53,834 nucleotides of DNA from Bradyrhizobium sp. 132. Its GTDB lineage: Bacteria; Pseudomonadota; Alphaproteobacteria; Rhizobiales; Xanthobacteraceae. Position numbers and translations under genes: made by a program. Below are positions 9,661 through 18,026 of this stretch, in pieces (the first letter of the stretch is position 1; every line of letters starts with the position of its first letter). The stretch lies in the NCBI RefSeq assembly GCF_023074185.1, contig NZ_JADPKY010000096.1, forward strand, positions 1 to 53,834, given 5' to 3'. Below the pieces are notes generated by a model that saw only the letters and a list, made by a program, of their open reading frames with translations, made no database searches and was not told the origin of the DNA.

Positions 9661-11109
9661 CTAAATCGCCAGCTGCTGAAGGTTCGCTATTTCCGATCGA
9701 AGCTGAGCAAGACTCCAACCTGCGACGAGATCTCGCAAAAGCGTGCCTGCTCGGTCGATGCCGCTTTCGAGTTCGTAGAGCGATGTCGTAACGGCATCCG
9801 GAGCAGGTCCTCCCCCAGCCCGAGCCGCTCGCGCGATCACGTCGGGCGCTGGCGAATTCTCTGAGTTGAGCACCCAATCGTGTTGCCCGAGCGCCAAGAG
9901 GCTCGGCGCTCCGCACTCGATCGCTGTTGTAACCAACCGCCCGACCTCATTGTGGGCGGAACGAAAATCGAGATGGCCACCGAGCGTGAGGCGATTCGCC
10001 GTTTCCATGGCATTCACGAAGGACCCGCCGAGCATCGCGGCCGCTGCATCTTCGGCGACGATCAAGCCCGAGAAACACAATCGCATGAGACGCACCGCCC
10101 CAATCGAATGGTCGATCCCGGGCCAGACATTGCGCGCAGCCTCCGTTCCCACGGCGACGCAGTTTGTGAACGGCGTGCTATGCATGGCGGTGATCGCGGC
10201 CACGAAACAGCCAACGATCGCGCCTGCTTTCCCTTGGACCTGCTCGAGAAGGAAGGGGTTGCGCTTGTGAGGCATCGCGGAGCTAGATCCGACTAGTTCG
10301 TCAGGTAGAGTGGCCAATCCATGATCGCCGACCCACAGCAGCAACGTCTCGGCGATGCGGCTTAGAGATGATCCTAGGATCGCGCAAGCCGCCAGCATGC
10401 GAAGAACAAGGTCCCGAGAGGCCACGCTGTCGATGGAATTAAGTGGCTTGCTCGAGAAGCCAAGCAGCCTGGCCGTCAACTCCGGGAGGATAGGCAAGGT
10501 CGTGCCGCCGCCGGCGCCGGCCCCGAGGCAGGAAAGGTTGAGAATCGGATGTACGGCCAGAAGCGCATCTAGATCGCGCGCGAGCGCGCTGGCGAAGGCC
10601 GTTAGATGGTGCGCAAAAGTGGATGGCAATGCTGGTTGACGGTGGGTGTGCAGCGGGAAGACGGTCTCAAGGTGTTCGCGAGCCAGACTGCACAGCAGTC
10701 GTAGAAGCCTTAGTAGCTCGTCTGACAGTTCCTGATACGGAGCTCTCAGCTTTAGTTTCAACAGGGTCGCATTGATATCGTTTCGGCTCCGGCCAAGATG
10801 TAGATTGCTGGCTTCGTTGCCAATTACTGAACGGAGATGATCCTCATAAGCGAGATAGGAGCCGCGGGGGGCGGGACGACTTGCAATGCTCTGGAAAGAT
10901 TCAGCTTGCAGTTTGTCCAGCTCGGTCAGCACTTTTCGGGCGAGAGCGCGGTCAATCAATCCGACTCGCTCAAGCATGACGGCCTGGGCTCGATCGATAT
11001 CGGCGTAGAAAGGTAGCTCGTCCTTAGTTGCACGCTGTAGATCACTGTCGAAGACGATGGCGCTGGCTTCAGGATGAAGGGTCGATTTGATGCGGCCTGT
11101 GCTTTGCAA
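9661..11109 (-). CDS. Argininosuccinate-lyase-like enzyme
   Basis: This is a fumarase/argininosuccinate lyase superfamily protein. The signature GSSSAMPHKRNPF (family GSSxMPxKxNP) and the substrate loop NLHLGRSRNDI are both present, so it should eliminate fumarate from an N-succinyl (aspartate-derived) compound. The start chosen is the TTG at 11109, with GAGGAG seven bases upstream and directly after the stop of the ATP-grasp gene; this gives 483 residues. An ATG at 11193 would overlap that gene. It differs from arginine-pathway ArgH by its context: no other arg gene is near. In clusters proposed to make 2,3-diaminobutyrate, a lyase of this type releases fumarate from the aspartate adduct formed by a PLP enzyme. 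That role is inferred here from the neighbours. Confidence 0.85.
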   Translation of the reverse strand: MQSTGRIKSTLHPEASAIVFDSDLQRATKDELPFYADIDRAQAVMLERVGLIDRALARKVLTELDKLQAESFQSIASRPAPRGSYLAYEDHLRSVIGNEASNLHLGRSRNDINATLLKLKLRAPYQELSDELLRLLRLLCSLAREHLETVFPLHTHRQPALPSTFAHHLTAFASALARDLDALLAVHPILNLSCLGAGAGGGTTLPILPELTARLLGFSSKPLNSIDSVASRDLVLRMLAACAILGSSLSRIAETLLLWVGDHGLATLPDELVGSSSAMPHKRNPFLLEQVQGKAGAIVGCFVAAITAMHSTPFTNCVAVGTEAARNVWPGIDHSIGAVRLMRLCFSGLIVAEDAAAAMLGGSFVNAMETANRLTLGGHLDFRSAHNEVGRLVTTAIECGAPSLLALGQHDWVLNSENSPAPDVIARAARAGGGPAPDAVTTSLYELESGIDRAGTLLRDLVAGWSLAQLRSEIANLQQLAI

Positions 11110-11119
11110 GGGTATCTCC

Positions 11120-12346
11120 TCATGCGCCAAGGATGAAGGCGACGGCAGCTTCGGCGCGCCGTACAACGGCAGCAGGGTCGTCGCCAACTGCAATGACGTG
11201 ACCGATCCGATCGCGGAAATCGTTGCAGCGCCTGAACTGTAATGGCGGAGTTTGGTACAGTACGAACTCCGTCACTCCGAAGCGGTCGACGAGCTGCTCG
11301 CAATTCGGTGGAAGGGCGAAGAAGCCGTCACGCTCCGGAACAATGAATCGTATCGAGCCGTGTGCGTCTCCGGTCAAAGCGGGCGAGGACATTCCGAGCA
11401 GGCTACGGAGGACCGCGAGGACCGGGTCAAAACCCGTTGTGTAACGAAAAAGGGTGGGGATCGAACCGCCAGCAAGGCGTGGATTGACCTCGATTATCGT
11501 GACGCAATCCTCGCCGACCCGGAGTTCGACATGAGCTGGTCCTTTCACGTGGCCGACAACTTGGATGGCACGCAGTGCCTCATTTTCGATCTTCACGCGC
11601 AATCTGGACGAGATCGGCGCTGGTATATCATGTCCGATTTCAACGAAATGCGGCAAAGGTCCAAGGTGCTTCCGCGTTACGCCGATGATCTTGCTATCGA
11701 GAATCTCGACTGAACACTCCTCGCCGGCGACATACGACATAAGAAGAGCACCAGGCTGAATAGGGCGGCCACGCACGTCCTTCGTTGTCCCGAGTAGCTT
11801 GCGCAAAGCATCCCTTGCACCTGTTTCGGTGTCGGCGAGGGTGACCCCGATGCTGCCGGTCCCGCTGACCGGTTTAGCCACTGCAGGTAACCCGATTTGT
11901 TTGATCGCGTTGCCGATATCGCACTCCGCTCGCACTGTCGCGCTATAGGGCACGCCGATACCTGCCATCCGCAGGGCGGCGGCCTGGCGATCCTTATCTT
12001 GACAAAGCGCGATTGCGTTCGGATCCGGACCACTAAGCCCTAGCCGCCTAGCTTCCAGCGCTGCTGTATAAAGGTAGAAATCGCTGGAAGTCGTGAGCAG
12101 CGCAATCGGCATGTTCGTTGCGACGCCTTCGACTACAGCTCTAACATCGGTTTCTGAGGACGTGTCGCAAGTGCGCAGTTCGAGGCCCGAAATGCGACTC
12201 AGAAAGGAATACCGTTCGGGTGACGCGGTAACAAAGATCGGAACAAGCCCAAGTTCTTGTGCGCGCAGAAGAAAGTCGGCGCCCGAGCCTGTCGTGTTGG
12301 ATTCGATGAAGATCGCAGCTGAGTTGGTCACTTGTGTATACTTCAA
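11120..12346 (-). CDS. ATP-grasp carboxylate-amine ligase
   Basis: This is a 408-residue ATP-grasp protein, the fold that forms amide or peptide bonds through an acyl phosphate. The visible core is LPAVAKPVSGTGSIGV (nucleotide-binding lysine and loop), the lid strand YVAGEECSVEIL, and the metal-binding end TIIEVNPRLAGGSIP with conserved Glu/Asn/Arg. It starts with TTG at 12346, overlapping the TGA stop of the PLP gene, so the two are translationally coupled. Its stop lies ten bases before the lyase start. A likely role is to join an amino acid made by the neighbours to a second acid, as L-amino-acid ligases do; this is inferred. Similarity to carbamoyl-phosphate-type ATP-grasp enzymes is only at fold level. 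Confidence 0.87.
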   Translation of the reverse strand: MKYTQVTNSAAIFIESNTTGSGADFLLRAQELGLVPIFVTASPERYSFLSRISGLELRTCDTSSETDVRAVVEGVATNMPIALLTTSSDFYLYTAALEARRLGLSGPDPNAIALCQDKDRQAAALRMAGIGVPYSATVRAECDIGNAIKQIGLPAVAKPVSGTGSIGVTLADTETGARDALRKLLGTTKDVRGRPIQPGALLMSYVAGEECSVEILDSKIIGVTRKHLGPLPHFVEIGHDIPAPISSRLRVKIENEALRAIQVVGHVKGPAHVELRVGEDCVTIIEVNPRLAGGSIPTLFRYTTGFDPVLAVLRSLLGMSSPALTGDAHGSIRFIVPERDGFFALPPNCEQLVDRFGVTEFVLYQTPPLQFRRCNDFRDRIGHVIAVGDDPAAVVRRAEAAVAFILGA

Positions 12347-13380
12347 TTGGAGGAAGGTTGATCACCCATTACCTCGGTCAACGAGCGACGGCTCCAGTTG
12401 AAGCGGCACCATCCGCTATCAGCATGAAGCGGATGATGGACAAGGACAGGCTCGGTCGCGGCGAGTACGGCCTGATAGCCGTTGGCGGACATCCACGTGG
12501 GATCGTAAACGTTGTGCTCGTAGCGATTGCTGTCGTCTGGAAAGACGGCGAGCACCTTGCTTTTGGTAAAGCGCTCGGCGTACCACTTAGCGACGAGATA
12601 GGCCGCCCCGCTCGTCGGCCCACGCCTTAACGAAGTCTCGCGATGGAGCCGGTGCGCAGCTTGATATGCTTCGTTAGCGCCGAGCCAATGGATTTCATCA
12701 AACGCTTCGTGGAACAAGTTGCCGGGTAGAATGCTATTGCCGAGCCCCCGCAATTCACGTCGGCTCGGCGGTTGGCCGAACAAGACGCTACCGAAGGTGT
12801 CGATCCCAATGAGTTTCATTTCGGGAAAGAAGGCTCGACAATAGCGGGCAAGGCCACAGGATGAACCTCCGGAGCCCACAGTTGCGACCAGAATGTCGAT
12901 CTTCCCGAAGTGCCTTATCGCTTGCTCAGCTGGGCGCGCATACGAAAGATGGTTGCCGAGGTTGTCGTACTGTCGTGACCAGGTAGCTCCGGTCCGATCC
13001 ATAAAGTCGAGGAGTGCCTTTTTACGGAGCTGCTGGACGTTCGCGTCGGACGCTGTCGCCTCGACGAGGTGAACTTCAGCGCCTAAGTCCTCGATCGTGC
13101 GTTTAAGGGGGGGCTCGATGGCGCGGTCGCCGAAGATGTGTAACCTCAGCGAGAACTGCATGCAAACGATGGCGAGAGCGAGAGCCATTGTTCCGCTCGA
13201 CGTTTCGACAATGGTCGTGTTGGAGCTGATTGTGCCATCGCGAAGGCCTGATTCGATGATGTTGAAGGCAGGAAAAACCTTCATGACCCTGAAATCGATC
13301 GCGGCTAGGTTTTCTGGCCGCAGTGAAACGATCTTAAGAGGCGCATGGGCGTCGATGGTGTCGGAGAGCGTGTGCGCCAT
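12343..13380 (-). CDS. Cysteine-synthase-like PLP enzyme (fold type II)
   Basis: This 345-residue protein is of the tryptophan-synthase-beta/cysteine-synthase family, which carries out beta-replacement on an activated serine or threonine. The substrate loop appears as ETSSGTMALALAIV (family TSGNTG; the Asn is Thr here), the phosphate-binding loop as VGSGGSSCG, and the PLP lysine most likely lies in FRVMKVFPAFNII. The loop changes argue against ordinary O-acetylserine sulfhydrylase. It starts nine bases after the kinase gene, with a GAGGA ribosome site that overlaps the kinase stop. With a GHMP kinase upstream and a lyase downstream, the simplest model is use of an O-phosphorylated hydroxyamino acid as acceptor and aspartate as nitrogen donor. 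Confidence 0.83.
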   Translation of the reverse strand: MAHTLSDTIDAHAPLKIVSLRPENLAAIDFRVMKVFPAFNIIESGLRDGTISSNTTIVETSSGTMALALAIVCMQFSLRLHIFGDRAIEPPLKRTIEDLGAEVHLVEATASDANVQQLRKKALLDFMDRTGATWSRQYDNLGNHLSYARPAEQAIRHFGKIDILVATVGSGGSSCGLARYCRAFFPEMKLIGIDTFGSVLFGQPPSRRELRGLGNSILPGNLFHEAFDEIHWLGANEAYQAAHRLHRETSLRRGPTSGAAYLVAKWYAERFTKSKVLAVFPDDSNRYEHNVYDPTWMSANGYQAVLAATEPVLVHHPLHADSGWCRFNWSRRSLTEVMGDQPSSN

Positions 13381-13389
13381 CGTCTATCC

Positions 13390-14421
13390 TCAATAGGGAG
13401 TCGAGAAACTGCGGAGGATATCGAAGCCAAGGCAACCGACCGCGGATTTAGCCTCATCCAGTCGGTTGCGAAGGTCGGCTAAATGCGGGTCGAAGATCAG
13501 GCCGGCGACCGTGCCGCTATGGGCAACAACAATACCGGCCGATCCCGTGTCTTCCTTGATGCGGAGGAGTTCGTCAAACTTCGGCTTCTTGAGCGGATTC
13601 TGCGGGGCGGTCTCGCTCTGTATCGCGGAGAACGTCGCCACCCGGCCGGCGAGTGCGACGCTCTGCTCTGCGATCGCACGCTCCAGAACGGCCAATGCGC
13701 AGCCGAAGGCGGCGATCTGATCACGTGAGTAGCGCGCTCGCGGTAGGCAGTCCGTTCCAATGCTCCCATTGGCCGCGCCGGTGTCGAACCCCAAAATGTA
13801 CATTTGTGGGAGAGGGCCGTTGAACAGTTGGACAACTTTGCCCATTCGTTGAGCGAATAGAATGGTGCTGCTTGTGCAGTCGAACATCAGCGAGTCGCAC
13901 GCATGCTCAGCCGCCACCGCAAGCTCCGCCTGAAGATGGGGCGCCAGAAGCACCCGTGATCCCCGATAGGCTGCGACGCACTTAGCGATCGCACGGATAG
14001 AGGCCACTACGCCGCTCGTCGACGAGCCCATGCCGGCGCCTTCGGGAACAAAAGTCCTGACCTCAAGAGTGGCTGCCATATTCCTCAATCCAAAGGCATC
14101 GAGGGCAAGTCGAGCGGCGAGCTCACATTTGTAGAAATGACTTGGTGTCACTTGGATGCCGGTGCGGCCGACTTGCGGCACAAACTTCCCGATGCGGCTC
14201 GGCTCCAACGTCGCCCGGGCTTCCGACCCATCGGCGTGCGGCATGTGAACTGAAACGAGCGCGCGCACCGTGCGGCGGTCCGCCCCTTTCTCAAGGGCGA
14301 AAGCTCCCTGGAGCAGCTCGCCGAAGTGAGGGTGGCAGGTTGCCACCCCGCATGGCTTCGCGAGTGAGTGGGAGCTAGCAATCTTGCCGTCCCCTGGAGT
14401 TCTCGTCAACATCTCCATCAT
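13390..14421 (-). CDS. GHMP kinase, L-threonine kinase (PduX) like
   Basis: This 343-residue small-molecule kinase has the GHMP phosphate loop PEGAGMGSSTSGVVAS at about residues 127-142 and a PduX-like N-terminal segment CHPHFGELLQG. PduX-type enzymes phosphorylate the hydroxyl of L-threonine. In cobalamin synthesis this feeds aminopropanol linkers, but no cob or pdu gene is nearby. The gene heads the minus-strand operon; AGAGGA lies just before the ATG at 14421. It probably makes an O-phospho amino acid whose phosphate is then replaced by the next-door PLP enzyme. Homoserine kinase is a less likely alternative. Confidence 0.83.
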   Translation of the reverse strand: MMEMLTRTPGDGKIASSHSLAKPCGVATCHPHFGELLQGAFALEKGADRRTVRALVSVHMPHADGSEARATLEPSRIGKFVPQVGRTGIQVTPSHFYKCELAARLALDAFGLRNMAATLEVRTFVPEGAGMGSSTSGVVASIRAIAKCVAAYRGSRVLLAPHLQAELAVAAEHACDSLMFDCTSSTILFAQRMGKVVQLFNGPLPQMYILGFDTGAANGSIGTDCLPRARYSRDQIAAFGCALAVLERAIAEQSVALAGRVATFSAIQSETAPQNPLKKPKFDELLRIKEDTGSAGIVVAHSGTVAGLIFDPHLADLRNRLDEAKSAVGCLGFDILRSFSTPY

Positions 14422-15322
14422 ATCATTCCTCTACTGCGGCCGCGCGGCCGAAGAGCAAGGGACTTGCGTTGAAGATGGCATAGAAAGCCGATGGAAACGG
14501 CGTTCATCCTGTGATGTCCGTTTACGAAGGGTGTCATAGAAACCAACCTGGAGCTTCATCTGCATCGCTGCCGTCTCACTACTTACGTGAATAGAGACCT
14601 CAATCCATCATGCTGCGTAAAACTATGCCTTTGAATCGACGATTGTGGTCATGACAGCGTCGGGCCCTTTGCTGACCGCATGCTGCGCGTCGTAGCATGC
14701 CGGACTGACTTAATCGATTAGCGGCCGCACATTTAGCGAGGCGTACAGATGTGCGCACCTACCAACAGAGGGAGTTCGCGCGTCAAAATCGCGTTCAGCG
14801 GCCGTCGGAGCTGCTCGACGTTCAATATTGTGACGTAAAGCCAGGAAACGCCGGCGTTTACCGAACATGTTCGTATCTGCAGCCATACAGTAGAGGCACC
14901 AAGCAAGGTACGCAGATCTTCAAAGAGGGTAGTTCGAGAGGCAGTTCGGAGTTATTTTCATATTGCTTCAGATGCGGTGCGTAGTGCTCTCATTCCAGTG
15001 TCGTGCAGACCGATTGCCTGTTCGAATCCCCCTTTGGCCTGAGTTCAGAAATCGCCGATCAGTTGGCTGACTTGGTCTCCGCGGAGAAGTGCTCGATCTA
15101 AGCGGCGTCTATTTCGATCGGCGCAAGCGATCCGTTCGCGGTCGTCGGTGTCATGGGACGAGTACGCCTACCAACGCTCTGAGAGTCCATCGTAGCGAGG
15201 AGGACCTCTTTCTTGCGATCTCCGAAACATTGGGACGGTAGCGTCTGATCGGTCGGACCGTCATAACTTGTCAAGCGGCGAACGGTTGAAGCAAATAAGC
15301 CTTGTTGTCTCATCGAAGCTTA

Positions 15323-15338
15323 TGTCCAATCGAGGACA
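15323..15338 (+). promoter_or_regulatory. NifA upstream activator sequence 1
   Basis: Exact TGT-N10-ACA (TGT 15323-15325, ACA 15336-15338). It lies 115 bases upstream of the sigma54 -24 GG of kamA, inside the usual 80-200 bp range for NifA enhancer sites. A second copy follows after three bases. Confidence 0.75.
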
Positions 15339-15341
15339 TCC

Positions 15342-15357
15342 TGTTTGAAGCCCGACA
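15342..15357 (+). promoter_or_regulatory. NifA upstream activator sequence 2
   Basis: Second exact TGT-N10-ACA (TGT 15342-15344, ACA 15355-15357), 19 bp from the first, about two helical turns, so both sites would face the same side of the DNA. Paired NifA sites are common upstream of symbiotic nif/fix genes. Confidence 0.75.
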
Positions 15358-15437
15358 AATGGACCACCATTGTTTGCTCGACAGCCGGGAAGTCGCTTCG
15401 AGTCTGATGTGTTGCGCTGATGGAGCGCCAGATCTTG

Positions 15438-15454
15438 TTGGCACGCGGATTGCT
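15438..15454 (+). promoter_or_regulatory. Sigma54 (RpoN) promoter of kamA
   Basis: TTGGCACGCGGATTGCT matches the consensus TGGCACG-N4-TTGCW completely. GG at 15440-15441 and GC at 15452-15453 are separated by exactly ten bases. Transcription should start near 15465, giving a leader of about 48 bases before the kamA ATG. With the two NifA sites it forms a complete NifA-RpoN promoter, so expression under low oxygen in nodules is expected. Confidence 0.85.
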
Positions 15455-15512
15455 GGAAGCTGACGGACCACGACATTGCGGAACGATCTCCCTCCGTTCC
15501 GAAGGAGTTAAA

Positions 15513-16706
15513 ATGAAACCCTCTCCGTTGACTCAAATAGCTGACGCGGGCAGTGCACCAGGCGAATTAACGGCTGCTGGAGATCTCTCGCCTCGGTTGT
15601 CATCCGGCCAATCAGAGGCATCCCCCGGCACCGTGGTCATGAGATTTATAGAAGGCGATCGCGAGATTGAGGAGACAGAGCTACAAGCGCGTAGCATTAC
15701 ACGTCATCATGTCACAAAATTCTACCGCGAGCAGATGGCGAACAGCGGTTACTACGAGCAGCTACGACGGATTGTGGAGCCATCGGTTAAGGAGCTCGAC
15801 AGTCCGGGCGTTTTGGACACGAGTGGTGAGCATGACAACACCGTGGTGCGCGGACTTCAGCACAAGTACGCACAGACCGGCTTGCTGCTGGTGACTAACC
15901 GTTGTGCCTCATATTGTCGTTTTTGCTTCCGTAAGCGACTAGTTGGCCGAGAATCAGATGAGATCGTCCCGGATGTCGCGAAAGTTGGTCAGTACATTAG
16001 CTGCCATCCTGAGATGACAAACGTGCTGCTGTCGGGAGGCGACCCCTTTGTTCTTAGTACGGCGAAGCTCGACGAGATTCTTGCTCATCTGCTCTCGATT
16101 CCGCATCTAGCTTCCATTCGAATCGGCACCAAACTGTTCGCTTTTGAGCCAAAGCGCTTCGAGGATCCCGCTCTACCTGCTCTCTTCCAACGAATACGTG
16201 ATGCGGGCAAGACCGCGGTGCTTGTCACGCACTTCGATCACATCGGCGAGATCTCGGTCGATGCTGAGCGAAATATCCGATCCTTGCGTGCACAAGGAGT
16301 GCAGTTCCTCAATCAATCTGTGCTGCTTGCAGACGTAAATGACAATCCGGAGCTTTTGACAGCGACTTTCTCTAAATTCCACCAAATTGGCGTCCGCCCT
16401 TATTATCTCTTTCAAGCAAGGCCGGTGAAGGGTGCGTCTCATTTTCAGGTGCCGCTTCGTCGCGGAATAGAGATTGCGAACGGCGTCAATCAACATCTGG
16501 CGGGCATCGAAAAGACTTTCAAATATATCATGTCGCATTACACCGGGAAGATCGAGATTCTTGGTCTGGGTGATGATGGACGTATCTATATGCGATATCA
16601 TCAAAACAAGATCCCAGAAAAAATCGGGAAGATCTTTTCAAGGCAATACGTCGAGTCCGCTTGTTGGCTAGATGATCTGCCGGAGGATGATCGATTGAAG
16701 AACTAG
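15513..16706 (+). CDS. kamA: KamA-family radical SAM aminomutase (lysine 2,3-aminomutase like)
   Basis: This 397-residue protein has the radical SAM cluster motif CASYCRFCFRKR (Cys131, Cys135, Cys138) and the GGDP loop LLSGGDPFVLS. Family members move an alpha-amino group to the beta position, typically lysine to beta-lysine, using PLP and a 5'-deoxyadenosyl radical. The ATG at 15513 is chosen because GAAGGAG lies five bases upstream; the longer frame from 15420 would start before the predicted transcript. The glycine-rich PLP loop of clostridial enzymes (GGGGK) is not seen; the equivalent position may be SHYTGKIEIL, so the substrate or PLP use may differ. It is transcribed from a NifA/sigma54 promoter and followed by a broken ectB-like gene. 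The product is probably a beta-amino acid for symbiosis, which is inference. Confidence 0.85.
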   Translation: MKPSPLTQIADAGSAPGELTAAGDLSPRLSSGQSEASPGTVVMRFIEGDREIEETELQARSITRHHVTKFYREQMANSGYYEQLRRIVEPSVKELDSPGVLDTSGEHDNTVVRGLQHKYAQTGLLLVTNRCASYCRFCFRKRLVGRESDEIVPDVAKVGQYISCHPEMTNVLLSGGDPFVLSTAKLDEILAHLLSIPHLASIRIGTKLFAFEPKRFEDPALPALFQRIRDAGKTAVLVTHFDHIGEISVDAERNIRSLRAQGVQFLNQSVLLADVNDNPELLTATFSKFHQIGVRPYYLFQARPVKGASHFQVPLRRGIEIANGVNQHLAGIEKTFKYIMSHYTGKIEILGLGDDGRIYMRYHQNKIPEKIGKIFSRQYVESACWLDDLPEDDRLKN

Positions 16707-16740
16707 AGGCCGCCGCGGGACGACGTGAAGAACTTCCGTA

Positions 16741-18026
16741 TTGGGCGGCAACGTGCAGAGGAGGATCAAGCCGATACGGAGACCTCTGCGGTCATTTGAA
16801 GTCGAGCGCGCGGTTCCATTGCTTGACGGTGGATGGCCGGCGGATTATCGACTTTTACTCAGGAGCCGGGCCGCTAAACTACGGCCACAACAATCATCGG
16901 ATCAGGGAGGCTATTCTCGAGTATCTAACGTCAGATGCGGTGGTCAGCGGGTTTAACATGGCTACTTCTGCTGAACTTAAGTTTGTGGATGCGTTCAGAT
17001 CTGTCGTGCTTCGCGAACGGGGTTTGCTGCCATATCATTTCAAATTCACTGGACCAAGTAACGCCATCGCTATCGACGCAGCTCTGGAGCTCTCGCGCAA
17101 AGTCACGGGACGTCAGAATATCGTCTTGTTCACCAGTGGACAGAGCGGCGTGAGTCCTGGATCCATTGCTCTGCGCGGTGGCCGGCTTCGACGTACTGGC
17201 GTTGACGTGTCTCCACGCGGACTAGGTCTTGTCCCGTTCGACGGCTGTGTTGGGCCCGTCGTTAGCACAACCGACCAATTGCGAAAGTTTGTTGGTTGAC
17301 CGGTACAGCGGCATTGATCGGCCAGCTGCCATTCTGGTCGAAGCTGTACAGCGAAACAGTGGCATGAACGTTGCTGGCAAAGAGTGGTTAAGGTCGATCC
17401 AGGCAATTGCGAAAGAGACTGGCGCCGTTGTGATACTAGACGAAACGGAAGCGCTGTGGTCGGACAGGCCAATTTTTTAGTTTCGAGTTCGCAGGCTTAT
17501 CGCCGGACATCATTATGATGTCGAGTTCTCTGAGCGGCTGTGGTTTGCCGTTGTCAATGCTGCCGACTAAAGATGAGGTCGACCATACTCGGCCTGTGGG
17601 TACGGAAAAGACTGACCTTGCGTTTGCGGCTGCAGCCGCTGTCATAGATATCTATTGGCGCGACTGCATCCTCTCGGGGGAGGTGCAGCGCTGGGAGAGC
17701 TTGCGCGCTGCCGGCTCAACGCCATTGCATGCTACTACGGGAGCAGCTTTTCTGTTCCGGGGAGGGGGCTAGCGTTGGGACTTGATTGCCAAACATCGGA
17801 AATTGCAGAAGCGACCAGACGCAACGCCTTCGCGAGAGGTCTATTTATTGAACGATGCGCTTCGGTTGGTGAGGTCATACAATTTTTGCCGGCACTCACG
17901 ATTGACAGCGAGACTCTCAATAGGGGCCTTGAAATCTTTGAAGAGGCCTTGGCAGAGGCCCTGGATCAAAGAGGGACTTCGAGGCCTAAATCCCAGCGGG
18001 ATAGAGACAATGATGATGTGACCTGA
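16741..18026 (+). pseudogene. EctB-like diaminobutyrate aminotransferase, broken
   Basis: The pieces, in order, match 2,4-diaminobutyrate--2-oxoglutarate aminotransferase: DFYSGAGPLNYGHNN (frame from 16796), AAILVEAVQRNSGMNVA (17229-17480), AGLSPDIIMMSSSLSGCGLP (frame of 17515-17772) and RGLALGLDCQTSEIAEATRR to the end (18026). At least three frameshifts are needed, near 17285, in the T-run at about 17472, and near 17700-17760. In addition the PLP-binding lysine of the family's LSKSISGYGLP block is serine here (SSS), so even a repaired protein would lack its Schiff-base residue. It starts 35 bp after kamA and was probably in the same NifA-controlled operon. Confidence 0.85.

Larger units (their letters stand above)
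14422..15512. other. Divergent regulatory region between kinase operon and kamA
   Basis: About 1.1 kb without a supported gene lies between two divergent transcription units. The right end holds the NifA and sigma54 sites of kamA. On the left side, TTGCT near 14452 (minus strand) resembles a sigma54 -12 element but lacks the -24 GG, so I do not call a promoter for the kinase operon. A motif like a tRNA T-loop (GTTCGAATC near 15020) has no other tRNA arms around it. Confidence 0.5.

Noticed and set aside
14440..14465. Sigma54-like site upstream of the kinase operon (minus strand)
   Set aside because: TTGCT fits the -12 part, but the -24 GG is CG and no NifA site is near.
14600..14650. Possible nod box (ATCCAT...TTTGAATCGACGATTG)
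   Set aside because: Only the first six bases and a later TTTGAATCGA resemble it; the ATC-N9-GAT core is absent, so NodD binding cannot be claimed.
15005..15035. tRNA-like GTTCGAATCC near 15020
   Set aside because: The T-loop-like motif has no matching stem, acceptor, D or anticodon arms nearby; it could be a chance match or an att relic, but there is no support.
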